The translations under genes and the position numbers were made by a program. The notes under the pieces are model-generated. The model searched no databases, had not been told where the DNA came from, and was given only the letters and a program-made list of their open reading frames with translations. A DNA stretch of 38,505 nt, taken from positions 1 through 38,505 of the forward strand of contig NZ_BAFR01000159.1 of NCBI RefSeq assembly GCF_000308435.1, written 5' to 3'. The stretch comes from Nocardia araoensis NBRC 100135 (GTDB lineage Bacteria > Actinomycetota > Actinomycetes > Mycobacteriales > Mycobacteriaceae). Positions 1 through 8,629 of this stretch are shown piece after piece; the stretch's first letter is position 1, and each line of letters starts with the position of its first letter.

Positions 1-371
1 CGCATCGTCATGATCCGCGCCAGGGCCGGATCCGGCCCCATGGCGGGCGTGACCGTCACCGCGGGATGGTCGCTTTCGGCGACCTCACGCGGCACGTCCT
101 GGTAGACGTGGTAGCCCGAGGCCAGGAACGCCGGAACCACCACGGCGGGAACGGATTCCCCAGCCGGGGTCACCAGATCGCGCAACACTTCCGAGGGCGA
201 AGGACCGAGCACGTCCACGAAGGCCGTACGCACCCAGGGCGTCTCGGTGCCGGGCCCCGAAATCCCGGCACCGAGCTCCTTCGTCACGGCCTCGGCGAGC
301 GCCGCGATCATCTGCACACCCTTGGTGCTGCGCGTCCCGTGGGCCACGAGCACCAGGGCGGGCGCGGTCAC
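1..371 (-). CDS. Sirohydrochlorin chelatase (CbiX/SirB-like), 3' end outside window
   Basis: The product probably inserts iron (or cobalt) into sirohydrochlorin, the last step of siroheme synthesis, which would supply the cofactor of the nitrite reductase encoded upstream. The visible 123 residues open with the family signature LVLVAHGTR, with His11 as the first metal ligand. A second ligand candidate is His88 in SGYHVYQDVP, followed by a typical VTVTPAMGPDP stretch. The GTG start is chosen because it overlaps the stop of the upstream regulator gene as GTGA, which suggests translational coupling and co-transcription with the nitrite operon. The C-terminus runs off the left edge. The family is clear; iron versus cobalt specificity is inferred from context. 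Confidence 0.88.
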   Translation of the reverse strand, partial: MTAPALVLVAHGTRSTKGVQMIAALAEAVTKELGAGISGPGTETPWVRTAFVDVLGPSPSEVLRDLVTPAGESVPAVVVPAFLASGYHVYQDVPREVAESDHPAVTVTPAMGPDPALARIMTM

Positions 372-1609
372 CAGCTCCCCGCAGTCTGGATGTACCGCGG
401 TGCCCGGGTCGGAATTCCGACACCGGGCACCTGCGGTCCTCCTGTCGCGGTGGGCCGTGGGTTGTTGTCGATACATTCCGCCGGGTCCAGCGCGAGCCGG
501 TACCCGCGTTTGACCACCGTCTGGATCGCTTTCGGCGTGCCGAGTCCGGCGCGCAGCCGGGCGATGGCGGTCTCCACCGCGTGCGTGTCGTCCCCACCGC
601 CGGGCAGCGCGGCGAGCAGATCCTCGCGCGAGACCACCCGGCCGGGCTGGCGGGCCAGCGAGCGCATCAGGGCCATCGGCGCGGGCGCCAGCTGACGCAC
701 CTGACCGTCCACCACCACACAGGCGCCGCGCACGCTGATGATGTGGCCCGCGGCGTGAATCCGGTTGGCCCGCCTGGGCAGTTCCTCGGCGACGTGCCGG
801 GCCAGCGCGCCCAGTCGCGCCCGGCCTGGCATCGAGGTGGGCACGCCCAGCTCCTCCAGCGGCGCGGCCGTGATCGGGCCGACGCAGGCGGGCAGCACCC
901 GGCCGCGCAGCGCGTACAGCAGCCCTTCCAGCAGCCCGGTTTCCTTGGCGCGCATCAACATCGACGCCACGGCGGGAGCGCTGGTGAAGGTGACGCAGTC
1001 CATGCCCGAGGTGACGATGGCCTCGATCAGGTGGTCCATCGGCCCCTGATCGTCCGGCGGCACCCAGCGGTACACCGGCACCGGCACGACATCCGCACCC
1101 GCGCAACGCAATACTTCGCAGAAGTCGGGCACCGGCTCCCACTCGGTGGTGGCCCCGTGCAGCTGCACGGCGATCCGCACGCCCTCCACGCCCTCGGCGA
1201 GCAGGTGATCGAGCACTTCGGCGGACGACTCGGAGGCCGGCGACCACTCTTCACGCAATTCCGCGGCGCGGATGGCGCCCTTGGCCTTCGGGCCACGGGC
1301 GAGCATCCGAGTGGTGCCGAGTGTCGCGCGCAGGTCTTCGGCGAGACCCCAGCCCTCGGCCGCCTCCATCCACCCGCGGAAGCCGATTCCGGTGGTGGCC
1401 ACGGTGATCTGCGGTGGATCGGCGACCAGCTGCCTGGTCACCCGCTCCAGCTCGTTGTCGTCGGCCAGCGGGATGATGCGGATGGCCGGTGCGGAAACGA
1501 TGTTCGCGCCCCGGCGTTCCAGCAGCGTGGCGAACTCCTCCGCCCGTCGGGCCGCCGTGATGCCCACCGTGAATCCGGCCAGGCTCGCGCCCGCGTCAAC
1601 TGTTGTCAT
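368..1609 (-). CDS. nnaR: NnaR-type regulator: uroporphyrinogen-III synthase-like domain fused to a winged helix
   Basis: The protein has 413 residues. Residues about 10-265 match the HemD (uroporphyrinogen-III synthase) fold, starting with FTVGITAARRAEEFATLLE. Residues about 285-375 form an OmpR/PhoB-like winged helix ending in TVVKRGYRLALD. Proteins with this architecture beside nirBD are known in Streptomyces and mycobacteria as NnaR (Rv0260c type), which co-activate nitrate/nitrite genes together with GlnR. Its position between nirD (6-bp gap) and the chelatase gene (GTGA overlap) fits that role. Whether the HemD part is still catalytic cannot be read from sequence; a regulatory role is more likely because the main heme hemD usually lies elsewhere. 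The last 40 or so residues are Pro-rich and probably disordered. Confidence 0.87.
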   Translation of the reverse strand: MTTVDAGASLAGFTVGITAARRAEEFATLLERRGANIVSAPAIRIIPLADDNELERVTRQLVADPPQITVATTGIGFRGWMEAAEGWGLAEDLRATLGTTRMLARGPKAKGAIRAAELREEWSPASESSAEVLDHLLAEGVEGVRIAVQLHGATTEWEPVPDFCEVLRCAGADVVPVPVYRWVPPDDQGPMDHLIEAIVTSGMDCVTFTSAPAVASMLMRAKETGLLEGLLYALRGRVLPACVGPITAAPLEELGVPTSMPGRARLGALARHVAEELPRRANRIHAAGHIISVRGACVVVDGQVRQLAPAPMALMRSLARQPGRVVSREDLLAALPGGGDDTHAVETAIARLRAGLGTPKAIQTVVKRGYRLALDPAECIDNNPRPTATGGPQVPGVGIPTRAPRYIQTAGSW

Positions 1610-1615
1610 TGGCGT

Positions 1616-2026
1616 TCATCCATCCGAGGACACGAGCGCGGTGGCCACCGGCTCGTTGGAAATCGAAACGATGCCGTCGTCCACGCGCACCGCGTACACC
1701 GGCAGCATCGCCGATTCGTCGTCCAGGCAATGCCCGTCGACCAGGGAGAAGGCCTGCTTCAGCAGCGGCGAGGCCACGACGGGCACCCCGCCGCGATCGC
1801 CGACGATCCCGCGCGACATGACCGCCGCCCGTCCGATCGGATCGATATTGCCGACGGCATACAGCATGCCGTTCTCGAGCAGGAAAAGGGCGGCCTGCCG
1901 GCCACCTCTGAGCAACACCGCGACGCCGCGGCCGGGAATCAGGTAGTCGAGACGGCAAGCCTGCGTCCACCCCGTGGTGGTTGCTGCGGCGATGCCGGGG
2001 GTATCGATCACGGTCATCGGTGTCAT
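1616..2026 (-). CDS. nirD: Assimilatory nitrite reductase small subunit NirD
   Basis: The product has 136 residues with the Rieske-like fold of NirD: WTQACRLDYLIPGRGVAVLL, then LFLLENGMLYAVGNIDPIG and SPLLKQAFSLVDGHCLDD. The CxH...CxxH cluster ligands of true Rieske proteins are missing, which is usual for NirD. It acts with NirB in the cytoplasm to reduce nitrite to ammonium with NAD(P)H. It follows nirB after about 55 bp and is followed 6 bp later by nnaR, so it belongs to the operon. Its length is normal for the family (about 110-135). The ATG is used; a second in-frame ATG three codons downstream is possible. Confidence 0.9.
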   Translation of the reverse strand: MTPMTVIDTPGIAAATTTGWTQACRLDYLIPGRGVAVLLRGGRQAALFLLENGMLYAVGNIDPIGRAAVMSRGIVGDRGGVPVVASPLLKQAFSLVDGHCLDDESAMLPVYAVRVDDGIVSISNEPVATALVSSDG

Positions 2027-2081
2027 CCTCCAAACGCCTTACTCATTGGTACCGACGTTCTGTTTCCATGCGGTTAAGCGG

Positions 2082-4607
2082 TCATTTCCCCTGCGTGGCG
2101 ACCGGAACTTCCGGCAGTCCGAGCAGGACGGGGACCTTCCGCTCCCCGGATTCGTCGAAGGAAATCGTCGGATCGGCTTCCTCCGGGGCGTTGACGAACG
2201 ACACGAAGCGAGACAGCTTCTCTTCGTCCTCCAGCACCGCGGCCCATTCGTCGCGGTAGCCGGCGACGTGCTGGGCCATCGCCGCCTCCAGATCCTCGGC
2301 GATGCCGAGGCTGTCCTCGCAGATCACCTGCTTGAGGTAATCGATGCCGCCTTCCAGCGCCTCCTGCCACGGAGCGGTGCGCTGCAAACGATCGGCGGTG
2401 CGGATGTAGAACATCAGGTACCGGTCGATGTACTTGATCAGCGTCTCGTCGTCGAGCTCACCGGCCAGCAGCACCGCGTGCTTCGGAGTCAGGCCGCCGT
2501 TGCCGCCGACGTAGAGGTTCCAACCGTTTTCGGTCGCGATCACGCCGACGTCCTTGCCGCGCGCCTCGGCGCACTCGCGGGCGCAGCCGGAGACCGCCAG
2601 CTTCAGCTTGTGCGGCGACCGCAGGCCGCGGTAGCGCTTCTCCAGCAGCACGGCCATGCCGACCGAGTCCTGCTGACCGTAACGGCACCAGGTGGATCCG
2701 ACGCAGCTCTTCACCGTGCGCAGCGACTTGCCGTACGCGTGACCGGATTCCATGCCCGCGTCGACCAGCCGCTTCCAGATCAGCGGCAACTGCTCGACGC
2801 GCGCGCCGAACAGGTCGATGCGCTGACCGCCGGTGACCTTCACGTACAGGTCGAATTCCTTGGCCACCTCGCCGATGGTGATCAGCTGCTCGGCGGTGAC
2901 CTCGCCGCCGGGCATCCTGGGCACCACCGAGTAGGTGCCGTTCTTCTGCAGGTTGGCCAGGAAGTGGTCGTTGGTGTCCTGCAGGGCGGCCTGCTCGCCG
3001 TCGAGGATGTGGTCGCTCGAGGTGGAGGCGAGGATGGAGGCGACGGTCGGCTTGCAGATGTCGCAGCCGGTTCCCTTGCCGTACTTGGTGATCAGCCCCG
3101 AGAACGTGCGGATCCCGGTGACCTGCACGATCTGGAACAGCTCGGCGCGCGACTGCTCGAAGTGCTCGCACAGCGCCTTGGACATCTCCACGCCGGACTG
3201 CTCGAGCAGCTTCTTGAGCATGGGCACGCAACCGCCGCAGGAGGTTCCCGCGCTGGTGCAGCTCTTGATCGCCGGGATGTCGCAGGCGCCTTCGGCGATC
3301 GCACCGCAGATCGCGCCCTTCGACACGTTGTTGCACGAGCAGATCTGCGCGTCGTCCGGCAGCGAGTCGGCCCCGAGCTCGGCGCCCGCGGGCGAGATGA
3401 GCGCGGCCGGCTCGGCGGGCAGCGGGCGGCCGACCAGCGGGCGCAGCGCCGAGTAGGCGGTGGCGTCGCCGACCAGGATGCCGCCGAGCAGGGTCTTCGC
3501 GTCATCGGAGACGACCAGCTTGGCATAGGTGCCCTTGGCCGCGTCGTGCAGCACGACCGACAGCGCGCCCTCGGTGACGCCGTGCGCGTCACCGAAGCTG
3601 GCCACGTCGACACCGAGCAGCTTCAGCTTGGTCGACATGTCCGCGCCGGGGAACTCGCCCGCGCCGCCCAGCAGGCGGTCGGCCACGATCTCCGCGGTGC
3701 TGTAGCCGGGCGCGACCAGGCCGTAGCACACGCCTTCCACGGCGGCGCATTCGCCGATGGCCCAGATGTTCGGGTCGGAGGTCTGCAGGCCCAGGTCGGT
3801 GACGATGCCGCCGCGCGGGCCCACCTCCAGCCCCGCGTCGCGGGCGATCTGGTCGCGCGGACGGACACCGGCGGAGAACACGACCAGCCCGGCATCGATC
3901 ACGGACTCATCGGAGAGCATGACCTTGACGCCCTTCTCCGTGGCCTCGATCGACGAGGTGCCGACGCCGGTGTGCACGTGCAGACCGAGGTCGGTCACCA
4001 AGCGCTCCAGGATGGCGCCGCCGCCCTCGTCGACCTGGGCGGGCATCAGCCGGGCGTTGTACTCGACCACGTGCGGGGTGAGTCCGAGCAGGCGCAGTGC
4101 GTTCGCGGCCTCCAGACCCAGCAGGCCGCCGCCGACCACCACGCCCGCCGCGCCGGGACCAGCGGCTTCGGCGGCCGCGCGGATGCCGTCGAGATCTTCG
4201 ATGGTGCGGTAGACGAAGCATTCCGGCTGGTCGTGGCCGGGCACCGGCGGCACGAACGGATAGGAACCGGTGGCCAGCACCAGCGCGTCGTAGGCGAGGA
4301 TGTCGCCCGACGACGTGGTCACCTTGCGCGCCTCGCGATCGATGGACTCGGCGCGCTGTCCCAGCCGCAGCTCGACCAGCTCGTCACCGGCGTACTCGTT
4401 GCCGGGCAGGGCGAGCGCGCTCGCGTCCCACGCGCCGACGTAGGACGAGAGGCCGACGCGGTCGTAGGCGGGCAGCTGCTCCTCGCTGAGGATGATCACC
4501 TGCCACTGGCCTTCGGTGTCGCGCGAGCGCAGCGCCTCGACGAACCGGTGCCCGACCATGCCGTGGCCGACGACCACCGCGGTCTTGCGAGCGACTGTGG
4601 GGTTCAT
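2082..4607 (-). CDS. nirB: Assimilatory NAD(P)H nitrite reductase large subunit NirB
   Basis: This 841-residue enzyme carries out six-electron reduction of nitrite to ammonium. The N-terminus is an FAD/NAD(P)H oxidoreductase domain (GHGMVGHRFVEAL near residue 14; second nucleotide site VVVGGGLLGLEAA). A BFD-like [2Fe-2S] domain follows, with C423 and C425 and a downstream CGGC. The C-terminal siroheme/[4Fe-4S] domain has C635, C641, C675 and C679 in the C-x5-C...C-x3-C pattern (KSCVGSTWC, GCARECAEA). The ATG at 4607 is preceded by AGGAGGA at a good distance. The frame stays open far upstream inside narK, but that part is shadow. The gene sits 29 bp after narK and is co-transcribed with nirD. 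Confidence 0.96.
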   Translation of the reverse strand: MNPTVARKTAVVVGHGMVGHRFVEALRSRDTEGQWQVIILSEEQLPAYDRVGLSSYVGAWDASALALPGNEYAGDELVELRLGQRAESIDREARKVTTSSGDILAYDALVLATGSYPFVPPVPGHDQPECFVYRTIEDLDGIRAAAEAAGPGAAGVVVGGGLLGLEAANALRLLGLTPHVVEYNARLMPAQVDEGGGAILERLVTDLGLHVHTGVGTSSIEATEKGVKVMLSDESVIDAGLVVFSAGVRPRDQIARDAGLEVGPRGGIVTDLGLQTSDPNIWAIGECAAVEGVCYGLVAPGYSTAEIVADRLLGGAGEFPGADMSTKLKLLGVDVASFGDAHGVTEGALSVVLHDAAKGTYAKLVVSDDAKTLLGGILVGDATAYSALRPLVGRPLPAEPAALISPAGAELGADSLPDDAQICSCNNVSKGAICGAIAEGACDIPAIKSCTSAGTSCGGCVPMLKKLLEQSGVEMSKALCEHFEQSRAELFQIVQVTGIRTFSGLITKYGKGTGCDICKPTVASILASTSSDHILDGEQAALQDTNDHFLANLQKNGTYSVVPRMPGGEVTAEQLITIGEVAKEFDLYVKVTGGQRIDLFGARVEQLPLIWKRLVDAGMESGHAYGKSLRTVKSCVGSTWCRYGQQDSVGMAVLLEKRYRGLRSPHKLKLAVSGCARECAEARGKDVGVIATENGWNLYVGGNGGLTPKHAVLLAGELDDETLIKYIDRYLMFYIRTADRLQRTAPWQEALEGGIDYLKQVICEDSLGIAEDLEAAMAQHVAGYRDEWAAVLEDEEKLSRFVSFVNAPEEADPTISFDESGERKVPVLLGLPEVPVATQGK

Positions 4608-4636
4608 CTGTGGGTCCTCCTGGACTGGATCGGGTG

Positions 4637-6139
4637 TCAAGCGCGGGCCGACGAGCCGGCGGACGGGGACTGGGATGCTTCGGCCTCGAGGACGAACGTC
4701 TCGGCTTCGGCCACGACGTCGGAGTCGGCGGCGACACCCCGCGCGGCGGGACGGCGCAGTAACACCGTCCAGACCACCAGGGCGCACACCACGTAGAAGG
4801 CCATGAAGACCCAGAACGCGGTGGTGGCCGACTTGGTGGACGCGTAGGAGGACCGCAGCACCAGGTTGATGCCGACGCCGCCGAGGGCGCCGATGGCGCC
4901 GACGAAACCGATCAGCGCGCCGGAGGTGTTCTGCGACCAGGCCGCCTGCTCGGCGGGCGCGGCGTCCAGGCTCTTGGACTTCGCCTCGAACACCGACGGG
5001 ATGATCTTGGTGACCGACCCGTTGCCGATACCGGAGAGCACGAACAGGGCGATGAAGCCGATCACCAGCGCGGTCATCACGCCGCCGCCCGCCACGCCGT
5101 TGTTGTTGTCGGCCAGCGTGCTGGCCACGGTGACCAGCACCGCCGCCGCCATCATCGCGCCGAAGACGTAGAGGGTGACCCGGCTGCCGCCGATGCGGTC
5201 GGCCCACTTGCCACCGTAAGGCCGGGCCAGCGAGCCGAGCAGCGGGCCGATGAACGCGATCTGCGCGGCGTGCAGGGTGGCCTGCGCGACGGTGTCGCCG
5301 CCCGCCCGGAAGCTGATCTGCAGGATCTGGCCGAACGCGAAGCTGTAGCCGATGAACGAGCCGAAGGTGCCGATGTAGAGGAACGCGATGGCCCAGGACT
5401 GCGGCACCTTGAGCGCCGTGAGCATGTAGGACAGGTCGGCCTTCTGGTTGGGCAGGTTGTCCATGAACAGCGCGGCGCCGAGTCCGGCGATCGCGATCAG
5501 CACCAGGTAGACCGCGCAGATCAGCGAGGCGTAGCCATTGCCGAGGGTCGCGATGACCAGCAAGCCGATCAGCTGGATCACCGGAACGCCGATGTTGCCG
5601 CCGCCCGCGTTCAGGCCCAGCGCCCAGCCCTTGAGCCGCTGCGGATAGAACGCGTTGATGTTGGTCATCGAGGAGGCGAAGTTGCCGCCGCCGAAGCCCG
5701 CGAACGCGGCGATCACCAGGAACGTCGTGTACGAGGTGCCGGGCTGGTTGATGAAGTACAGCGTGAGCAGCGTCGGCACCAGCAGCATCGCCGCGCTGAA
5801 GACGGTCCAGTTGCGCCCGCCGAAGCGCGCGGTCGCCACGGTGTAGGGAATCCGCAGGAACGCGCCGACCAGCGTGGGCATGGCGACCAGGAAGAACTTG
5901 CCCGCCGGGTCGATGCCGAACTTGTCGGTCGGCATGAACAGCACCATCACCGACCAGATCGACCACACCGAGAATCCGACGTGCTCGGCGAAGACCGACC
6001 AGATCAGGTTGCGCCGGGCGATGTCCTTGCCGCCCGCTTCCCAGGCGGCCACATCCTCGGCATCCCAGTGCTCGAGGTGCGGCCTGCGGATCTTCGTCCG
6101 TCCCAGCGCTTCCAGACGGTTACGCGTCAGCGTGCTCAA
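4637..6139 (-). CDS. narK: Nitrate/nitrite transporter, NarK family (MFS)
   Basis: This is a 12-helix major facilitator protein of about 500 residues. It has NarK signatures FGGGNFASSMTNINAFYP and LGLNAGGGNIGV, the nitrate-signature-like glycine-rich segments in helices 5 and 11 (GALIGFVGAIGALGGVGINL), and RIPYTVATARFGGRNW. It probably imports nitrate and/or exports nitrite for the adjacent reductase. The TTG at 6139 is chosen because GGAGG lies 5 bases upstream; another TTG 25 codons earlier would add an atypical N-terminus. It is the first gene of the leftward operon and lies downstream of a GlnR-like box. A second NarK-type gene is encoded at 8630-10111 on the other strand. Confidence 0.93.
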   Translation of the reverse strand: MSTLTRNRLEALGRTKIRRPHLEHWDAEDVAAWEAGGKDIARRNLIWSVFAEHVGFSVWSIWSVMVLFMPTDKFGIDPAGKFFLVAMPTLVGAFLRIPYTVATARFGGRNWTVFSAAMLLVPTLLTLYFINQPGTSYTTFLVIAAFAGFGGGNFASSMTNINAFYPQRLKGWALGLNAGGGNIGVPVIQLIGLLVIATLGNGYASLICAVYLVLIAIAGLGAALFMDNLPNQKADLSYMLTALKVPQSWAIAFLYIGTFGSFIGYSFAFGQILQISFRAGGDTVAQATLHAAQIAFIGPLLGSLARPYGGKWADRIGGSRVTLYVFGAMMAAAVLVTVASTLADNNNGVAGGGVMTALVIGFIALFVLSGIGNGSVTKIIPSVFEAKSKSLDAAPAEQAAWSQNTSGALIGFVGAIGALGGVGINLVLRSSYASTKSATTAFWVFMAFYVVCALVVWTVLLRRPAARGVAADSDVVAEAETFVLEAEASQSPSAGSSARA

Positions 6140-6265
6140 CGGGGCCTCCCAAAGTCGGTTGGCCCCACGGTAGGAAATGGGTATTGCCGAAATGCTGCGC
6201 GAAATGACCGTCAAATCAACGGTTGCTCACGATTACCGGTGACCCGGGGTGAGTTTCGGCCTAAT

Positions 6266-6302
6266 GTTTCAGGCGTGTGACACAACGGTTTCCGTGCGTC
6301 AC
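6266..6302 (-). promoter_or_regulatory. Probable GlnR binding region upstream of narK-nirBD
   Basis: Read on the minus strand the sites are GTGAC, 5 bases, GAAAC, 6 bases, GTCAC, 6 bases, GAAAC. The actinobacterial GlnR box is gTnAC-n6-GaAAC, often as two tandem a/b pairs. Three of the four half-sites here keep the 6-base spacing and one spacer is a base short. A further GAAAC occurs 8 bases downstream. The region lies about 125-165 bases upstream of the narK start. Nitrogen-limitation control of nirB by GlnR with NnaR is known in relatives, and nnaR is in this operon. Confidence 0.65.
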
Positions 6303-6441
6303 GAAATGGCCGATCTCGAATTCGCCGACCGGTGAGGTGTGACGCGCGCTACGTCGCGTAATTCGAATGCGCCCATCCTGACCCTGTTCGCACAGCCGCG
6401 CAACCCGAACTGTGAGATTTCCGGGCGGACGGCTTCGCGCG

Positions 6442-7698
6442 TCAATTCCAGGTGTCTTCGAGCACGCGCGGCTTGCACGCCTGCCACGCGCCCGCGAGCA
6501 GCACGAGCACGGCGACGCCGAGCATGGCGAAGGGAACGAGCCAGCCGCCCGTCGCCGTGTGCAGCACGCCGAACAACAGCGGACCCACGCAGGCCACCGC
6601 GTAGCCGACGCCCTGGGTGAAGCCCGACAGCGCGGCCGACCCGGCGGGGGTGCGGGTGCGCAGATTGATCAGCGTCAGCGCCATCGGGAACGTGCTCGGG
6701 CCGAGGCCGAGCACGACCACCCACAGGATGGGCGCGGCCATCGGCGCGATGAGCAGCCCGGCGAACGCGATGAAGAACAGCGCCGCGCAGCCCACCACGA
6801 CGGGGAACGGATTGCGGAACCGGGCCACCACGGTCGGCGCGCTGAGCGCGGCGACCAGGCCGACCACGGCGAACAGACCGACCATGGCTCCGCCGTACGC
6901 GGCGCTCGCGCCCGCCTCGCTGAGGATCTTCGGCAACCAGGTGAACATCGCATACGTGGTGAGCGAGGTCATGCCGAACATGCCCGCCATGCCCCACGCG
7001 ATCGGCGAGCGCCACACCCGCCCGGTGTGCGGCGTCTGCGCAGGCACCGCCGTGCGGTCCGCGCCGTCGCGTCCGCGACGACCGCGCAGCACCGCCAGCC
7101 ACGGCACCGCCGCCGCGAAGCCGACCAGGCCCCACACCCCCAGCGAGACGCGCCAGCCGTGCGCTTGCGCCACCGGGACCGCGGTGAAGGCGGGCACGAC
7201 CGTGCCGAGTTGCACCATCACGATGTACAGCGAGCTGATCACGGCCAGGCGATCCGGGAAGTACCGCTTCACCAGTGGCGGGATCACCACGTTGCCGATA
7301 CCCATGCCCGCGAGGGCGAGTGCGGAGAACAGCAGCAGCTCGGCGGTGCCCGACATCAGCACCCGGATCGACATGCCCGCGCCCGCCATCAGCATGGCCG
7401 TCAGCGCGGTGCGCTCCAGCCCGAGCCGGACCGCGAGGATCGGGGTGAGCAGTCCCGACAGCGCGAACATGGCGGTGGGCAGCATCCCGAAGACACCGAC
7501 AACGGCCGCGCCGTAACCGATTTCCGCGCCGATCTGCTCGGCCAGCGGGCTGAACGCGGTGACGGCGACCCGCAACGTGAGCGCCGACATCACAATGGCG
7601 GCAAGGACCAGCACCCGGCCCTCGGTCAGCGCACGTCGACGGCGCTCGACCAGGACGGATTCCTGGCGAGCCTCGGTTTCCGGAAGGGTCGCAGTCAC
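6442..7698 (-). CDS. CynX/NimT-family MFS transporter
   Basis: This is a 418-residue, 12-helix transporter. It resembles the CynX (cyanate)/YeaN/NimT branch: TLRVAVTAFSPLAEQIGAEIG in the first helix region, then MGIGNVVIPPLVKRYFPDR and GPSTFPMALTLINLRTRTP. The substrate is unknown; organic or inorganic anions, amino-acid-like compounds and 2-nitroimidazole have been proposed for the family. The GTG at 7698 is preferred over a TTG at 7734 because a TATGAT -10 hexamer ends 6 bases before it, which predicts a leaderless transcript. It is divergent from a GntR-type regulator, which probably controls it. It separates two nitrate transporter genes, but no direct link to nitrate is visible. Confidence 0.82.
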   Translation of the reverse strand: MTATLPETEARQESVLVERRRRALTEGRVLVLAAIVMSALTLRVAVTAFSPLAEQIGAEIGYGAAVVGVFGMLPTAMFALSGLLTPILAVRLGLERTALTAMLMAGAGMSIRVLMSGTAELLLFSALALAGMGIGNVVIPPLVKRYFPDRLAVISSLYIVMVQLGTVVPAFTAVPVAQAHGWRVSLGVWGLVGFAAAVPWLAVLRGRRGRDGADRTAVPAQTPHTGRVWRSPIAWGMAGMFGMTSLTTYAMFTWLPKILSEAGASAAYGGAMVGLFAVVGLVAALSAPTVVARFRNPFPVVVGCAALFFIAFAGLLIAPMAAPILWVVVLGLGPSTFPMALTLINLRTRTPAGSAALSGFTQGVGYAVACVGPLLFGVLHTATGGWLVPFAMLGVAVLVLLAGAWQACKPRVLEDTWN

Positions 7699-7704
7699 CG
7701 AGAA

Positions 7705-7757
7705 ATCATAGGATGACCGGATGATGTGCGGCAATGATTTGTGATGGGCGTTATTCT
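7705..7757. promoter_or_regulatory. Divergent leaderless promoters and candidate GntR operator
   Basis: For the leftward transporter, -35 TTGCCG (7734-7729) and -10 TATGAT (7710-7705) are 18 bases apart, and the GTG codon lies at the predicted +1. For the rightward regulator, TATTCT (7752-7757) ends 6 bases before its GTG. Both mRNAs are therefore predicted to be leaderless, and the rightward -35 position would coincide with the leftward -35. The leftward spacer contains the direct repeat GGATGA-CC-GGATGA (7711-7724), a candidate operator. Confidence 0.55.
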
Positions 7758-7763
7758 GTCGGG

Positions 7764-8435
7764 GTGCAACCCGTCCGGCGCACCAGCCTCATCGCCCAGG
7801 TCACCGAACAGCTGCGTGCCGAGATTCGTTCCGGCCGTTGGCCGATCGGCTCCCGCATCCCAACCGAGCCGGAGCTCACCGAGCTCACCGGCACCGGCCG
7901 CAACACGGTGCGCGAGGCTGTCCAGGCCCTCGTGCACGCGGGCATGCTGGAGCGTCGCCAAGGTTCGGGAACGTACGTGATCGCCGCATCGGATCTCGGC
8001 GGAACTCTCGGTAAATATTTCGCCGACGCCGAGGAACGCGACGTGCTCGAACTGCGCCTCGCGCTGGACGTCACCGCCGCGGGCCTGGCCGCGCGCCGCC
8101 GCGACGACACCGATATCGCGAACCTGCTGCGCCTGCTGGCCGAACGCGACAAGAAGTGGGACGACGACCCCGCCGCCGCGATCGAGGCGGACGTCCAGTT
8201 GCACCGCGCGATCGTCGTCGCCAGCCACAACGCGGTGTACCTCGAGTTCTACGACTCGCTGCTGCCCATCATCGAACAGGTCATCCGCGCGCGCACGGCC
8301 AAGTCCGACGACTCCTACACCGACGAGCACGCCGCCTTGGTGCACGCCGTGATCGACGGCGACCCCGAACGGGCCGCCTCCGCGACACGCTGCTTCCTCA
8401 ACTCCCTCATCGCGGAATATCCGGACGCGCGATAA
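7764..8435 (+). CDS. GntR-family transcriptional regulator (FadR/FCD subfamily)
   Basis: The protein has 223 residues. An N-terminal GntR winged helix spans about 5-70 (SLIAQVTEQLRAEIRSG, GTGRNTVREAVQALVHAGML, RQGSGTYV). A helical FCD effector domain spans about 85-215 (LELRLALDVTAAGLAARR, DVQLHRAIVVASHN, EHAALVHAVIDGD). The FCD metal/ligand pattern D...H, with further His in HAALVHAV, is recognisable. The GTG at 7764 is chosen because the protein then starts at the conserved helix and a -10 hexamer predicts a leaderless transcript. It is divergent from the CynX-like transporter gene and most likely represses it until an organic acid-like ligand is present; the ligand is not known. Confidence 0.87.
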   Translation: MQPVRRTSLIAQVTEQLRAEIRSGRWPIGSRIPTEPELTELTGTGRNTVREAVQALVHAGMLERRQGSGTYVIAASDLGGTLGKYFADAEERDVLELRLALDVTAAGLAARRRDDTDIANLLRLLAERDKKWDDDPAAAIEADVQLHRAIVVASHNAVYLEFYDSLLPIIEQVIRARTAKSDDSYTDEHAALVHAVIDGDPERAASATRCFLNSLIAEYPDAR

Positions 8436-8445
8436 ACCGCGCCAG

Positions 8446-8461
8446 GTAACCAAGTGGTCAC
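8446..8461 (+). promoter_or_regulatory. Possible single GlnR-like site upstream of narK2-type gene
   Basis: GTAAC, 6 bases, GTCAC lies in the 194-bp gap before the transporter gene at 8630, about 170 bases upstream of its start. The first half fits the GlnR consensus; the second has T where A is usual. It is also a near-palindrome of GGTNACC. It is weaker than the box upstream of the nir operon and is offered as a candidate only. Confidence 0.3.
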
Positions 8462-8629
8462 CATTCCCGGCCGCGCAATGTGAGTCGGAATTGCCGGGAA
8501 CGTCATCGAGGGCCACGGGGACGCAACAAGCGACTCATACCTTTGTCTCGACCGTAGCTAGGCACTCGACAGCCGCCGGCGGCACTGCGCCGCGATGAGG
8601 GCCGGTCGAGCCGAATCGAGAGGAAGCCG

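Noticed and set aside
1974..4796. Long open frame antisense to nirB and nirD
   Set aside because: Low-complexity translation with no domain; sense-strand NirB has all catalytic motifs.
4608..5966. In-frame upstream extension of nirB through narK
   Set aside because: The extension is an out-of-frame reading of narK, rich in Arg and Gly; nirB has its own AGGAGGA and ATG at 4607.
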